Positions 24,987 through 33,000 of a stretch of DNA of 64,000 nucleotides are shown piece by piece (the first letter of the stretch is position 1; the number at the start of each line of letters is the position of its first letter). This DNA is from Microlunatus speluncae (lineage in GTDB: Bacteria > Actinomycetota > Actinomycetes > Propionibacteriales > Propionibacteriaceae). Below the pieces are notes generated by a model. It searched no databases. It was not told the DNA's origin and saw only the letters and a list, made by a program, of their open reading frames with translations. Made by a program: the position numbers and the translations under genes. The stretch spans positions 744,001 through 808,000 of the forward strand of contig NZ_VKCZ01000014.1 in assembly GCF_009299835.1 (NCBI RefSeq). Direction: 5' to 3'.

Positions 24987-25373
24987 CTAGAAGGTCGGGC
25001 CCGGCGGCGGGGCGTCGGCCACCGGCCCCGCGCCGACCAGCACCACACTCAACCCTTCGGCCCGCAACACCCAGGGGTCGAGGTGGGTGTCGGCCCGGAC
25101 CACCAGCTCTGTGCCGTCGTCGAACCTGATCACGGGATCCCGCAGGTCTTCGCCGATCCTGATCTCGACGATCGACCTCCCCCTGAGCGCCGCGATCACG
25201 ACCTCGAACTCCTCGTCCTCCCACCCGGCGAGCCGGGCGTCCCCGCGGTTCAGTGACCAGTCACAGTTGATCGCCAGGCTCCAGTCCTGGCCGAAGACAT
25301 TGAAGAACGGGCTGGTGATCGCGTACTCGATCACCCGTAGCGGCAGCACCTGCGCCACCTCGTCGCTGATCAT
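24987..25373 (-). CDS. Hypothetical protein of the immunity array
   Basis: This 128-residue protein begins MISDEVAQVLPLRVIEYAIT and continues SPFFNVFGQDWSLAINCDWS. The second half reads VIRFDDGTELVVRADTHLDP and ends PPPGPTF. It is acidic and soluble, with no family I can name. The content and length suit an immunity protein or small cytoplasmic partner of an RHS toxin. ATG 25373 overlaps the upstream frame's TGA (ATGA), so the two are coupled. The first 42 codons are duplicated nearly exactly at 27762-27888. Confidence 0.55.
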   Translation of the reverse strand: MISDEVAQVLPLRVIEYAITSPFFNVFGQDWSLAINCDWSLNRGDARLAGWEDEEFEVVIAALRGRSIVEIRIGEDLRDPVIRFDDGTELVVRADTHLDPWVLRAEGLSVVLVGAGPVADAPPPGPTF

Positions 25374-25380
25374 GAGGTCG
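25247..25380. repeat. 134-bp direct repeat, copy 1 (copy 2 at 27762-27895)
   Basis: Bases 25247-25380 and 27762-27895 are the same apart from one visible mismatch (T at 25254, C in the other copy). The repeat covers the first 42 codons of the MISDEV gene and a few upstream bases. The two copies are in direct orientation 2.5 kb apart, and the sequence between and beside them is scrambled. Confidence 0.85.
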
Positions 25381-25984
25381 AGATATTGGTCGGTGGCCGA
25401 GCCGATGCCCCGACAAGATCGAACTCCGACTCCCAATCGGCCAACCGGGCTCGAATCTCTGAATCGGTAGCGCCGGTGAAGTCGGGTGGCGGTTCGTCGC
25501 CTCCGGGGATGTCGCCGACATAGAATTCCGCACCCGTGCCGACCACCCGCAGCCGCACACCGGGCGTCGTTTCCGCTACCAGCTCCAACTGGCCTGCAGC
25601 CACCCTCGGGACCCACACCCCGTGACGACTCGCCAGGTCCGGCTGTGCCGTGGCTCGGCTTCCCAACTGAAGGCCGTGACGCCGTTGACCGCGATCACCG
25701 CCGTGTTGGCTTCCGCGATCTGCAGCGCTCCGCGACAGTCGAACAGCAGCCAGAGCTCGGAGGTCGTGGCATCCAGCCGCACGTCCAACAGCGCGGCCTC
25801 CGCCAGCTCTCCGGCCCAGGCCCGAAGCAACAGCAACTCCTCGTCGGTGGCGCCGACCAGTGGCAGGTCGGGGTCGAGCGGGCACCCGAACTCTCCGCCG
25901 CTGGTAGAAGATCAGACCGGCGACCTCCTCTGAGCCGCCGAGCATGATCGTCAGCTGCTCTCGGGCCGGTGTACTGCCGGTCAC
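25370..25984 (-). pseudogene. Frameshifted hypothetical gene of the immunity array
   Basis: A GTG at 25984 overlaps the upstream stop by four bases and starts (V)TGSTPAREQLTIMLGGSEEV, then AGLIFYQ. Good coding character then moves to another frame (PLDPDLPLVGATDEELLLLR through AVIAVNGVTAFSWEAEPRHS). It returns to the first frame near 25620 (LELVAETTPGVRLRVVGTGA, EFYVGDIPGGDEPPPDF) and ends at TGA 25370-25372. Two compensating shifts in one 200-codon gene indicate decay, or assembly indels. The product is unknown; the neighbours suggest a toxin-array partner. Confidence 0.6.
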
Positions 25985-26280
25985 CCTCCAACGGCCTTCA
26001 CGATGTCCTTCGGCCTGACGCTGAGCCGCGGCTGGCCGCCGAACTCGGTGTAACCGAGCAGCACCGCCTCAACCTCGGACCCGATCCTCGGGAAGTCCGG
26101 GCTCGCCACCGAATCATCGGCGATCATGGTGATGACCACAACACCTTCCTGATCCTCGCCAAAGTCGATCATGAACCCGTAGTTCTCATGCCTGGTGACT
26201 CTCCCGCGGACCAGCCGGGACGGCTCTTCACCGCTGATCACCACGCAGCCGCTCCCCTGCCGGCGATGCCTTGCCAGCAC
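25981..26280 (-). CDS. Small S1-like RNA-binding-fold protein
   Basis: In this 99-residue protein, residues 25-95 look like an S1/OB fold: RLVRGRVTRHENYGFMIDFG, EGVVVITMIADD, PRIGSEVEAVLLGYTE and PRLSVRPKDI. S1 domains bind RNA, but stand-alone forms also occur near toxin genes. GTG 26280 is chosen because it follows the upstream stop (TGA 26282-26284) by one base; longer frames overlap the neighbour. Its own stop overlaps the next start (GTGA). This tight packing indicates a single operon. Confidence 0.6.
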   Translation of the reverse strand: MLARHRRQGSGCVVISGEEPSRLVRGRVTRHENYGFMIDFGEDQEGVVVITMIADDSVASPDFPRIGSEVEAVLLGYTEFGGQPRLSVRPKDIVKAVGG

Positions 26281-26281
26281 G

Positions 26282-26713
26282 TCATGGCAGATACCTGTCG
26301 AACACGGCCAGCGCCCGCGAATCGCCCTCACCGAGATCGGCGATGTGCCGGACCTCCCGAACGAACTCCGGATACCCCCACAACGCGGAGACGGGAAAGT
26401 TCCACAGCTCCTCGTCCGCGATCCGATTGCCGGCGGCCAAGGAGAACATCCATCCCTTGGGCACCTCCCGCGCCACCACGTCGAAGAAGGCAGCAGGGAC
26501 GAAGACCGGGTCCCCTTCATCGTCCCGCACCAGGAACAGCAGCCGTCCCTCAGAGATCATCATGCCGCCGACCAGGTAGGTCCGGCCGACGGTGATCGGA
26601 TAATCCCCGGAGAACTGGTCGATCCGGTTTCGCTGATGCTTGGGCAGAGCCATTGGATGGCGCATCCTGCAGACGGCCTCCATGCCCAGCACCCTAGCCG
26701 GTTCCTCCATCAA
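26282..26713 (-). CDS. Hypothetical protein, possible immunity protein
   Basis: This protein of up to 143 residues has the core PKHQRNRIDQFSGDYPITVG, then YLVGGMMISEGRLLFLVRDD and VFVPAAFFDVVAREVPKGWM. I do not recognise the family. It is soluble and acidic toward the C-terminus. The start is uncertain: ATG 26713 overlaps a small upstream frame, GTG 26692 has GGAGGA ten bases upstream, and ATG 26683 is also possible. It is coupled to the S1-like gene downstream. Confidence 0.55.
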   Translation of the reverse strand: MMEEPARVLGMEAVCRMRHPMALPKHQRNRIDQFSGDYPITVGRTYLVGGMMISEGRLLFLVRDDEGDPVFVPAAFFDVVAREVPKGWMFSLAAGNRIADEELWNFPVSALWGYPEFVREVRHIADLGEGDSRALAVFDRYLP

Positions 26714-26804
26714 GTTCTACGCCAAGGTCATCTAGATAGCCCTTGGACTCGACGAGCCGCCAGTCGTAGTCGTCAAAGCCCTCCGGTGGAATGATTCTGC
26801 GCAC
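26694..26804 (-). CDS. Possible 36-residue protein or gene remnant
   Basis: GTG 26804 to TAG 26694-26696 reads (V)RRIIPPEGFDDYDWRLVES, then KGYLDDLGVELDGGTG. The composition looks protein-like but is too short to assign. It overlaps the next gene's possible start. It could be the C-terminal scrap of an earlier immunity gene. Confidence 0.3.
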   Translation of the reverse strand: MRRIIPPEGFDDYDWRLVESKGYLDDLGVELDGGTG

Positions 26805-26928
26805 GCTATACCGTCCTTATGTGCCCGAGCTGTTCGGCGAATTGATCAGGCGTGAGATCTTCCGCGGAGTCCACTCGTCCCTAATGGAAGGTTCTAGCCG
26901 ATGCCCTGCTCTGTACGAACCTCAGTCG

Positions 26929-27174
26929 CTATTCGTAGGACCGGGCGGCGAGCAGAATCATCGCAATCAGACTCCAGGTTGGATGATCCGGCACCTCCTC
27001 CCCCAACCCTTGAAAGTAGCCGTCCATATCTTCGATCCATCCCGACATTCCATCGAGGTACGAGCGAAGGGTGGTATTCTCCCAGGCTTCATCCGTGCCC
27101 TCAGACGCCTGGGCAAGCCCTTGAACAAACTGAGCCAACTCAAGTCGCGTCGTAGGCAAACTCTGCGGATCCAT
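26929..27174 (-). CDS. DUF7660-like small protein, likely immunity partner of the orphan toxin
   Basis: This 81-residue protein contains AWENTTLRSYLDGMSGWIED, MDGYFQGLGEEVPDHPTWSL and a terminal IAMILLAARSYE. This resembles the DUF7660 pattern as I recall it (W-E-N-x-T-L, a central DxxGYY, then P-x-W and a final A-x-x-YE). It starts two bases after the stop of the toxin-like frame at 27177, the usual toxin-then-immunity order. Small DUF7660 proteins are commonly found beside polymorphic toxins, so an immunity role is inferred from position, not shown. Confidence 0.65.
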   Translation of the reverse strand: MDPQSLPTTRLELAQFVQGLAQASEGTDEAWENTTLRSYLDGMSGWIEDMDGYFQGLGEEVPDHPTWSLIAMILLAARSYE

Positions 27175-27176
27175 TC

Positions 27177-27482
27177 TCAGCCTCCCCTGATTCTGATCGA
27201 AGTTCCTTCGTTCTTTGTCGTGAATTTGAACGCGTCACGCGCAACCTCTTGCGGTGTTGCCATGCGGGCAGGCACGTTCATATCAGCCTGCTGGAACGCT
27301 GCCAGTCGCCGGTTGTCAAGGGTGTAAAGCACTCCATCGCGGTCAACGACACGGATGGGCTGCACGTCCTCGGGCCTGATCGAACCGTTGCGGAGACCCT
27401 CAGCAAGATCATCGACTGATCGCCCATCCTTGAACGTCGCCTTGATGTTGTCCTGACTGAAGCGAACCTGATGCGGATCGAT
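27177..27482 (-). pseudogene. Orphan RHS toxin-tip module, ParB-like toxin domain
   Basis: The open frame reads IDPHQVRFSQDNIKATFKDG, then RSVDDLAEGLRNGSIRPEDV and QPIRVVDRDGVLYTLDNRRL, and ends at TGA 27177-27179. The pattern of a binding strand, D-D-L, P-I-R-V and LDNRRL is like the ParB-type domains used as tips of polymorphic toxins. There is no start codon, secretion region or RHS shell in frame; upstream sequence belongs to a broken immunity-like gene in another frame. It is therefore a displaced tip cassette, usable by recombination with a full RHS gene. GTG 27365 could still start a short product. Confidence 0.6.
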
Positions 27483-27733
27483 TCGGCCCGCAGGTCACGC
27501 CAGGCCGGCCAGGCGTCGAGGGTCCGGCTCCGCAGCGCCGCCTCCAGCCTCGCGCGGAGGAACAGCTCGTCCTGGTACTCATACAGTGCTCCGTCGTAGC
27601 CGTCCCGAACCTGGCGGACGAACGTCCGCCAGGCGTCGACGAACTCGAACGGCGACCAGTGCGTACGCCGTCCCGTCGCCCGGACGACCTTCCGGAACGC
27701 CGCGGTGAAATCGTGGCCCGGCTCCCGGGACAC
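27483..27733 (-). pseudogene. N-terminal remnant of the RHS-linked immunity-like gene
   Basis: From GTG 27733 the frame reads (V)SREPGHDFTAAFRKVVRAT, then HWSPFEFVDAWRTFVRQVRD, GALYEYQDELFLRARLEAAL and WPAWRDLRAE. It aligns with the first 90 residues of 29618-30019 (GWSPFQFVDAWRTFVREVGE, YEYWNELFVRDHLEVALGSD). The homology stops near 27485, where the orphan toxin begins in another frame. The C-terminal half of such a gene lies at 24849-24986. Confidence 0.7.
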
Positions 27734-27761
27734 GATCTCGAAGTTCGGGCCCGGCGGATGA

Positions 27762-27895
27762 GGTTCAGCGACCAGTCACAGTTGATCGCCAGGCTCCAGT
27801 CCTGGCCGAAGACATTGAAGAACGGGCTGGTGATCGCGTACTCGATCACCCGTAGCGGCAGCACCTGCGCCACCTCGTCGCTGATCATGAGGTCG
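27762..27895 (-). pseudogene. Truncated duplicate of the MISDEV gene (copy 2 of the 134-bp repeat)
   Basis: ATG 27888 begins the same MISDEVAQVLPLRVIEYAIT sequence as the gene at 24987-25373. Identity ends after CDWSLN. The DNA then continues with the last codons of the same gene type (PPGPNF without the stop) and runs into the immunity-like remnant. The middle two thirds of the gene are therefore deleted in this copy. Confidence 0.75.
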
Positions 27896-27921
27896 GGAGT
27901 CGATCCGGAAGCCTCAACATC

Positions 27922-28428
27922 TCAGAGATTCTCATCCCGGGTGGCCTCGGCTTCCAGAAGGCCCGTCGTCCCGCAACTCGGCCAGACGTAGGCCGACTGC
28001 CAGCGCAGGTCGGGATGAGTCCGGACAAGATCGTGCTGAATCGTGGCCACCGCGGCCTTGATCACCGATGACTCCACGATCCAGAACTTGCCCGCCTCGT
28101 CGAGATCATCCCGAATGCACCCGAGCCACACCCGTTCGGACGGAGCAAGATCATCGACGGGAAGGAGCAGGATCGGCTCCACATCGCCCCGGGTGTTGCT
28201 GCCCGGTCCGGAGATCTCCGCGATCGCGTCCAGCTGCGACGCTCGCGCTGCCGGGTCGACCTCGACACCAGCCAACTGGGCCAACTGCCGGATCAAGGCC
28301 CTGCGCTCGAAGTCGTCGAGCGAAGGCTCCCAGTCGCGGACCACCGACGCCGCCTCGTCCCGCTCCGCCGCAGCGTCGGACACCAGCCGGCCCAACAGCC
28401 AGCCCAGGTTCTTCCGCCCGATGCCCAT
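27922..28428 (-). CDS. Hypothetical protein of the immunity array
   Basis: This 168-residue acidic soluble protein begins MGIGRKNLGWLLGRLVSDAA. It has helical stretches (SLDDFERRALIRQLAQLAGV, REASQLDAIAEISGPG-like) and a C-terminal half with LVRTHPDLRWQSAYVWPSCG. The phrase DLRWQSAY resembles NPDLRWRTGY in the protein at 29090-29500, so these may share a short common element. No family is recognised. Its position among toxin and immunity genes is the only functional hint. Confidence 0.5.
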   Translation of the reverse strand: MGIGRKNLGWLLGRLVSDAAAERDEAASVVRDWEPSLDDFERRALIRQLAQLAGVEVDPAARASQLDAIAEISGPGSNTRGDVEPILLLPVDDLAPSERVWLGCIRDDLDEAGKFWIVESSVIKAAVATIQHDLVRTHPDLRWQSAYVWPSCGTTGLLEAEATRDENL

Positions 28429-28552
28429 GAGGGAAACGTATCGGTTGAGTATCCGGATGGAGTGCAGTATTTGGATGGCGCGATGCCGAGTGGTCTCCGG
28501 ATCGAGGCGGACACCGCTTAACTACGGCTCCACACCGCCGACGGGGGTAAAC

Positions 28553-29062
28553 TCACAGTCTCTCAGTTCCTCCGGCCCGCTCGACGGTAACGTCTAGGTC
28601 CCAATCGTCGAGGTCAGCAATTCGTGCACTCACCTGGACATCCCCGAATCGGACTATGGCACCGATCAGAAGTCCAGCCGAATCAGAAATCGCTTCGATT
28701 GCGCTCGCAACCCTACCGACGACAGCGTGAAGTGGATCCTCCCGATCGACAGGTGTCGGCATCCACAATCCAACCTCTTCTTCCAGTCGGTCCCTTGCGT
28801 CGCCGGTAACCTCGGCGTACGGGTCGATCCAGGGCTGGTCGGTGACCACGACCGTGAGGTCAGATTTGGAGTCCATCGTCGTGACGCTGCCGTCACTCCA
28901 GTTGAATTGAACGGGGCCGCGCGGAGATTCCACTTGCCCCTGATAGTGGTGTCGAATCTTGATTACCTTGACACAGGTCTTTCCGCTGATTCCCGGCAAC
29001 TGGATGCTCATCAGTGTGGGAACACCTCCGCGTTCATGAATCTCGTATTGGTCGGTCCCCAC
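28553..29062 (-). CDS. Hypothetical protein, possible immunity protein
   Basis: This protein of up to 169 residues contains MSIQLPGISGKTCVKVIKIR, PVQFNWSDGSVTTMDSKSDL and WIDPYAEVTGDARDRLEEEV. It is mixed alpha/beta, acidic and without membrane segments. GTG 29062 is the longest start; ATG 29011 has GGAGGTG eleven bases upstream and may be real. It follows the gene at 29090-29500 in the same frame by 27 bases. No family is recognised. Confidence 0.5.
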   Translation of the reverse strand: MGTDQYEIHERGGVPTLMSIQLPGISGKTCVKVIKIRHHYQGQVESPRGPVQFNWSDGSVTTMDSKSDLTVVVTDQPWIDPYAEVTGDARDRLEEEVGLWMPTPVDREDPLHAVVGRVASAIEAISDSAGLLIGAIVRFGDVQVSARIADLDDWDLDVTVERAGGTERL

Positions 29063-29089
29063 GGATACATAGCCCTTGGACCCCGGACC

Positions 29090-29500
29090 TCAGGCCGCGG
29101 CACGAATGAGATCACGCAACATCGCCTTGTTCGATCGGAGGAATTCTGCGGCCGCCTCGAACTGCTCGTGCACCCAGGCAGATCGATGGACACCCTCCGG
29201 CTCCAAGACCGTCGGTCCCTCGGCCATGATCCGGCCGTCCGGGTAACAGATGTCACTGGTAATTCGCAGACGTTCGCCCTCGTGTTGACAATCGACGGTG
29301 AATTCGATCCCTTCGATCTCATCGGCGAGGTTGTCGGCAGTAGCCGACGCGTAACCCCGGAACGGAAACACCGGTTGCGGCTTCGAGTAACCCGTCCTCC
29401 AGCGCAAGTCCGGATTGGCGATCGAAAGTTCCCACGCCACCTCGGACACAGCAGACTCGACGGCCCGCCACGCTTCGGCCCAGAGTTCTTCGTTCATCAT
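29090..29500 (-). CDS. Hypothetical protein of the immunity array
   Basis: This 136-residue protein begins MMNEELWAEAWRAVESAVSE and continues with WELSIANPDLRWRTGYSKPQ and EGIEFTVDCQHEGERLRITS. A strong GGAGGTGA precedes ATG 29500 by seven bases. Its start overlaps the stop of the small frame upstream (ATGATGA). It is acidic and soluble, with no family assigned. It is two genes downstream of the toxin-bearing RHS gene, so it may protect against it or be a leftover of an earlier cassette. Confidence 0.6.
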   Translation of the reverse strand: MMNEELWAEAWRAVESAVSEVAWELSIANPDLRWRTGYSKPQPVFPFRGYASATADNLADEIEGIEFTVDCQHEGERLRITSDICYPDGRIMAEGPTVLEPEGVHRSAWVHEQFEAAAEFLRSNKAMLRDLIRAAA

Positions 29501-29601
29501 TTCTTGATCACCTCCACCACGGCATCCACCGCAACCATTCTTCCATATACCTCCTCGTCAATTCCGAGGTCTTCTGGGACATCTTCGTTGGCACACCTCA
29601 C
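29497..29601 (-). CDS. Possible 34-residue protein in the immunity operon
   Basis: GTG 29601 to TGA 29497-29499 reads (V)RCANEDVPEDLGIDEEVYG, then RMVAVDAVVEVIKK. The stop overlaps the next start by four bases, which argues for translation. The acidic, ordered composition looks like the C-terminal end of a larger immunity protein whose front has been lost. The frame stays open a little upstream of GTG. Confidence 0.35.
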   Translation of the reverse strand: MRCANEDVPEDLGIDEEVYGRMVAVDAVVEVIKK

Positions 29602-29617
29602 AGCCCGTTCCGGTGAA

Positions 29618-30019
29618 TTAGTCGTCGACCGAGGTGAGCTTCACCTTGAACATACGTTCGGCCTCTTCGACGAAGTCTTCGCTCGCTCGCGGGGGCAATC
29701 GGGCCCGCCACCATGGCTCGTCCGGGCGAACCAGGGGGCCCTCGCCGATGATTCCGCGAAACTCATCGTCTGCAGCTTCGATCTGAGTTCGGAGGCCCCG
29801 CCAGGCCTCCCAGGAATCCAACGCGTCGCTGCCGAGAGCAACCTCCAGATGATCTCGGACGAACAGTTCGTTCCAGTACTCGTAGAGATCATCGGCGTAC
29901 CCTTCGCCTACTTCGCGAACAAACGTTCGCCAGGCATCGACGAACTGGAACGGTGACCAGCCACTCCGCCGTCCGCCAGCCTGGACGACGGACCGAAATT
30001 CGTTGAAGAAGGCTTCCAT
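29618..30019 (-). CDS. Probable immunity protein of the adjacent RHS toxin
   Basis: This 133-residue protein begins MEAFFNEFRSVVQAGGRRSG and has WSPFQFVDAWRTFVREVGEG, YEYWNELFVRDHLEVALGSD and GPLVRPDEPWWRARLPPRAS. I cannot name the family, but it is acidic, cytoplasmic and the right size. ATG 30019 shares one base with the RHS stop (TGATG), so it is translationally coupled to the toxin gene, the usual arrangement for an immunity gene. Broken relatives lie at 27483-27733 and 24849-24986, showing that this family has been reused in the array. Confidence 0.7.
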   Translation of the reverse strand: MEAFFNEFRSVVQAGGRRSGWSPFQFVDAWRTFVREVGEGYADDLYEYWNELFVRDHLEVALGSDALDSWEAWRGLRTQIEAADDEFRGIIGEGPLVRPDEPWWRARLPPRASEDFVEEAERMFKVKLTSVDD

Positions 30020-33000
30020 CACAAGAACTGCTTCCTAAAGTAATCGATACCGTCGTCCGGCCGGAAGAACGTCCGGATCACCCCATCCGAAGATCTCGCT
30101 CCGAAATAGCCCGTTGATTGTTCGAATCGCACGAGTGCTCCGTCGCTCTGCCTCACGCCTTCTATGGCGCCGTCTCTCAGCCCACCGCCCATGAATCCTC
30201 GGGCCGCCGTGCGATATTCGGCAGGGTTCGCGAACTCTGGCATATCCGGCCCACCCTTTTTTGCCAGGAGCTTCCCATTCGGTTTGACGATCACTCCCCT
30301 GGCGTGTTTCGCGTAGTGTTCCACAGCCTTCGCGTTCGACGCGAAGTCAGCTACGCGAACCAGTCCGTTACATGTGTTGTGGACCCGGAGCCAGGTTGTT
30401 CCCGCCTGGACGTGATAGTTCTGCAGGCCCTCGACGTGAAAGTTGTGAACCGTTGCGGTACGTCCCGTCGGTGTGACCGCTTCGACCTCGACCTTGGTGC
30501 CCTTCGGATCAACGAGCCTGTCCCCGGGTCGCAGGTCGCAGACCGGGGTCCAGCCCTTGCCCTGCACATAGAACGGGTGCTCCTCCGTCGAGGTGACCGT
30601 GCCCGCAGTCGTGATCACGTCGTAGGTAGGCACGTCCTCGTGGATGTAGGTCTCCACCACCCGGCGGGCGTGAATCTCTCCGGTCTCGGAATCGGCTGCC
30701 GTGACCTCGTCCCCGACTTCGACTTCCTCGATGTGCTTCGAGCTTCCGTCGCCCATCAGCACCTGAGTGCCCGCGAGGAAGCAGCCGGACTTGGCTGTCT
30801 TCGACATCAGCTTGGCACCGGCACCCTTGAGCAGCTTCGCGCCACCCTTCAGTGCGGCGGCACCTGGGATCGGGACCATGCCGATCAGACCGTCAACGCC
30901 GGCCTGCCCCCAGTCGACGGAACCTTTGGTCGCCTTCTGTTGGGCGACCGACATACCCATCGACAGTGCACCGCCGGCCAGGGCAAGGCCGACCGGGCCG
31001 CCGACACCGGTGGCCATCAGGGCGACACCGGCGACGATCATGGCGCCCGCCGCGATGTACTCCCAGTTGTCTTTCACCCATGACGTAGTCGCGTTCCACG
31101 CGTCGGAAAGCGCGCCGTTGTTGGAGTCTCGGTAGGCCTGGAGTTCCTTGTCGGTGACCGGTTCCAGACCCCAGGGATCCGACTGGTTCAGTGGATCGTT
31201 GCCGGCGAAGGAGTATGGGTTCCCGGCCCAGCCGGTGCCGGGCACCGGGTCCAGCGGATCGGTGGACAGGAACCCGCGGCTACTCGGGTCGTAGACCCGG
31301 GCCTGCATCCACTCGCGGCCGTCGACCAGGAGGTTGGCCTGGCCACCGATGGCGACTCCCGACGGCATGCCGGCTCGCTGCACCCCCGGGGCGACGCCCC
31401 ACGGATCGGTGCCCGTGGTACGGGGGCGCCAGTCCGGCGTCACCCATTCGCCCCGCTCGCCGGTCTGGCCGGCGGCATCGGGCAGCAACGAGGTCAGCGG
31501 GCCGATGTTCGAGACCGAGATCTCGCCGACCTGAGCCAGCGACGGCAGCTCACCGGCGGAGTCCCAGGCCACTGGCTGGTCGTCGACGGTCGCCAGCTCG
31601 CCGAGGGCGTCGACGTGGAAGTCACGGATAGTCGCGGCCTCGTCGGAGACGTCCCGGGTCCGGGCCGTGATCTTGTCGCGATCGTGGGTGATGGTCGTGA
31701 TCCGGGCCAGGAATCCGCGCGGGTCCCAACTGAACCGCCGCTCGCCCTCCGGACCGATCTCGCGGGTTCGTCGCCCGGACGCGTCGTAGCTGTATTCGGT
31801 CGCGCCATCGGGACCGCGGCGGGTCAGCAACTGACCCGCCCGGTCGTAGTCGAGATCGGTGGTCCGACCGTCATTGACCTCGCGGATCAGCCGGCCGGCG
31901 GCATCGTAGGTGTAACCGGTGACCGACCCGTCACTGCGGCGGGCCTCGACCAGCTGACCGGCCGGGTCATAGCCGTAGGTCGTCCGCTCGTCGTTGCTGG
32001 TCTGGGCTACCACTCGACCGGCGCCGTTGCGCTCGATCTCCACGGTCTCGGTGACCCCGTGCCGGGTCACCTGGTGCCGGACGATCCCTCCACCGTTCCA
32101 GACCCAGGTCGCGTGCAGGCCGGGCGCGGCCATCGACACGATTCGGCCGATGCCATCACGCTCGATCACCGCCCGGCCCAGGCCCGGCTCGGTCACCGCT
32201 GTGACCCGGCCGGCCTGGTCGTACTCGTAGCGGGTCTGCGAACCGTCACTGCGAGTGAACGAGGTCCGGCGGCCGTCGCCGTCATAGGTCCAAGACAGCC
32301 CGATGACCGTGGAGGGAGCGCCATCGCGGCCTCGGCTGCGCCGGATCAGGTTGCCGTTCTCATCCCAGACCAGCTCGTTGACCGCGTCACCCTCACGGAC
32401 CCGCAGGGTGCGGCCAGCGAGGTCGTGTTCGATCCGGGACAGCAGCCGGTCCCCGGCCCGGGTCTCGACCAGCCGACCGGTGCCGTCGTAACCCCACGAG
32501 AGCCTCACCCCAGTCGGGTCGAGCTGGCGGGTCTGCCGTCCGGCGGCGTCGTATCCGAAAGTGATCGTCCGTCCGAGCGGATCGGTTTCGGCGACGATGC
32601 GTCCCATCGGGTCGTAGCGCCGTTCGGTCCGGCCGCCCAGTGGATCGACGATGGCGACACAGTGGCCGAGCTCGTTGTACTCGAACTGGGTGCGGCCACC
32701 GGCGGCGTTGGTCACCCCGACCAGTTGCCCGGCGGGGTCGTACTGGAGCCGACGGCGACCGTACCAACCGTCGTTCAGCTGTTCGATCCGGCCGGCCTTG
32801 TCGTAGCGGAAGCTGAACGAGCCCTTGCCTGGTTCGAACCGCTCGCTCACCCGCCCGCAGTCGTCATAGGTCAGCCAGGCTTCCTCGCCGGTCGGCCAAT
32901 GCTCGCGCGCCAGTCGGCCGTCGGCGTCGTAGCTGAACTCGTACCGGGAACCATCGGTGTCGACCGTCGCCGAACGTCGTCCGCAGGTGTCGTACTCGTA

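Noticed and set aside
22817-25048. 743-codon minus-strand frame overlapping the bitopic protein gene
   Set aside because: It is Arg-rich shadow sequence in the next frame. The 22849-24813 frame has a membrane helix and balanced composition.
29063-29092. TGA between two genes in the same frame, considered as selenocysteine or readthrough
   Set aside because: No SECIS-like hairpin was seen, and both sides make sense as separate small genes with their own starts.
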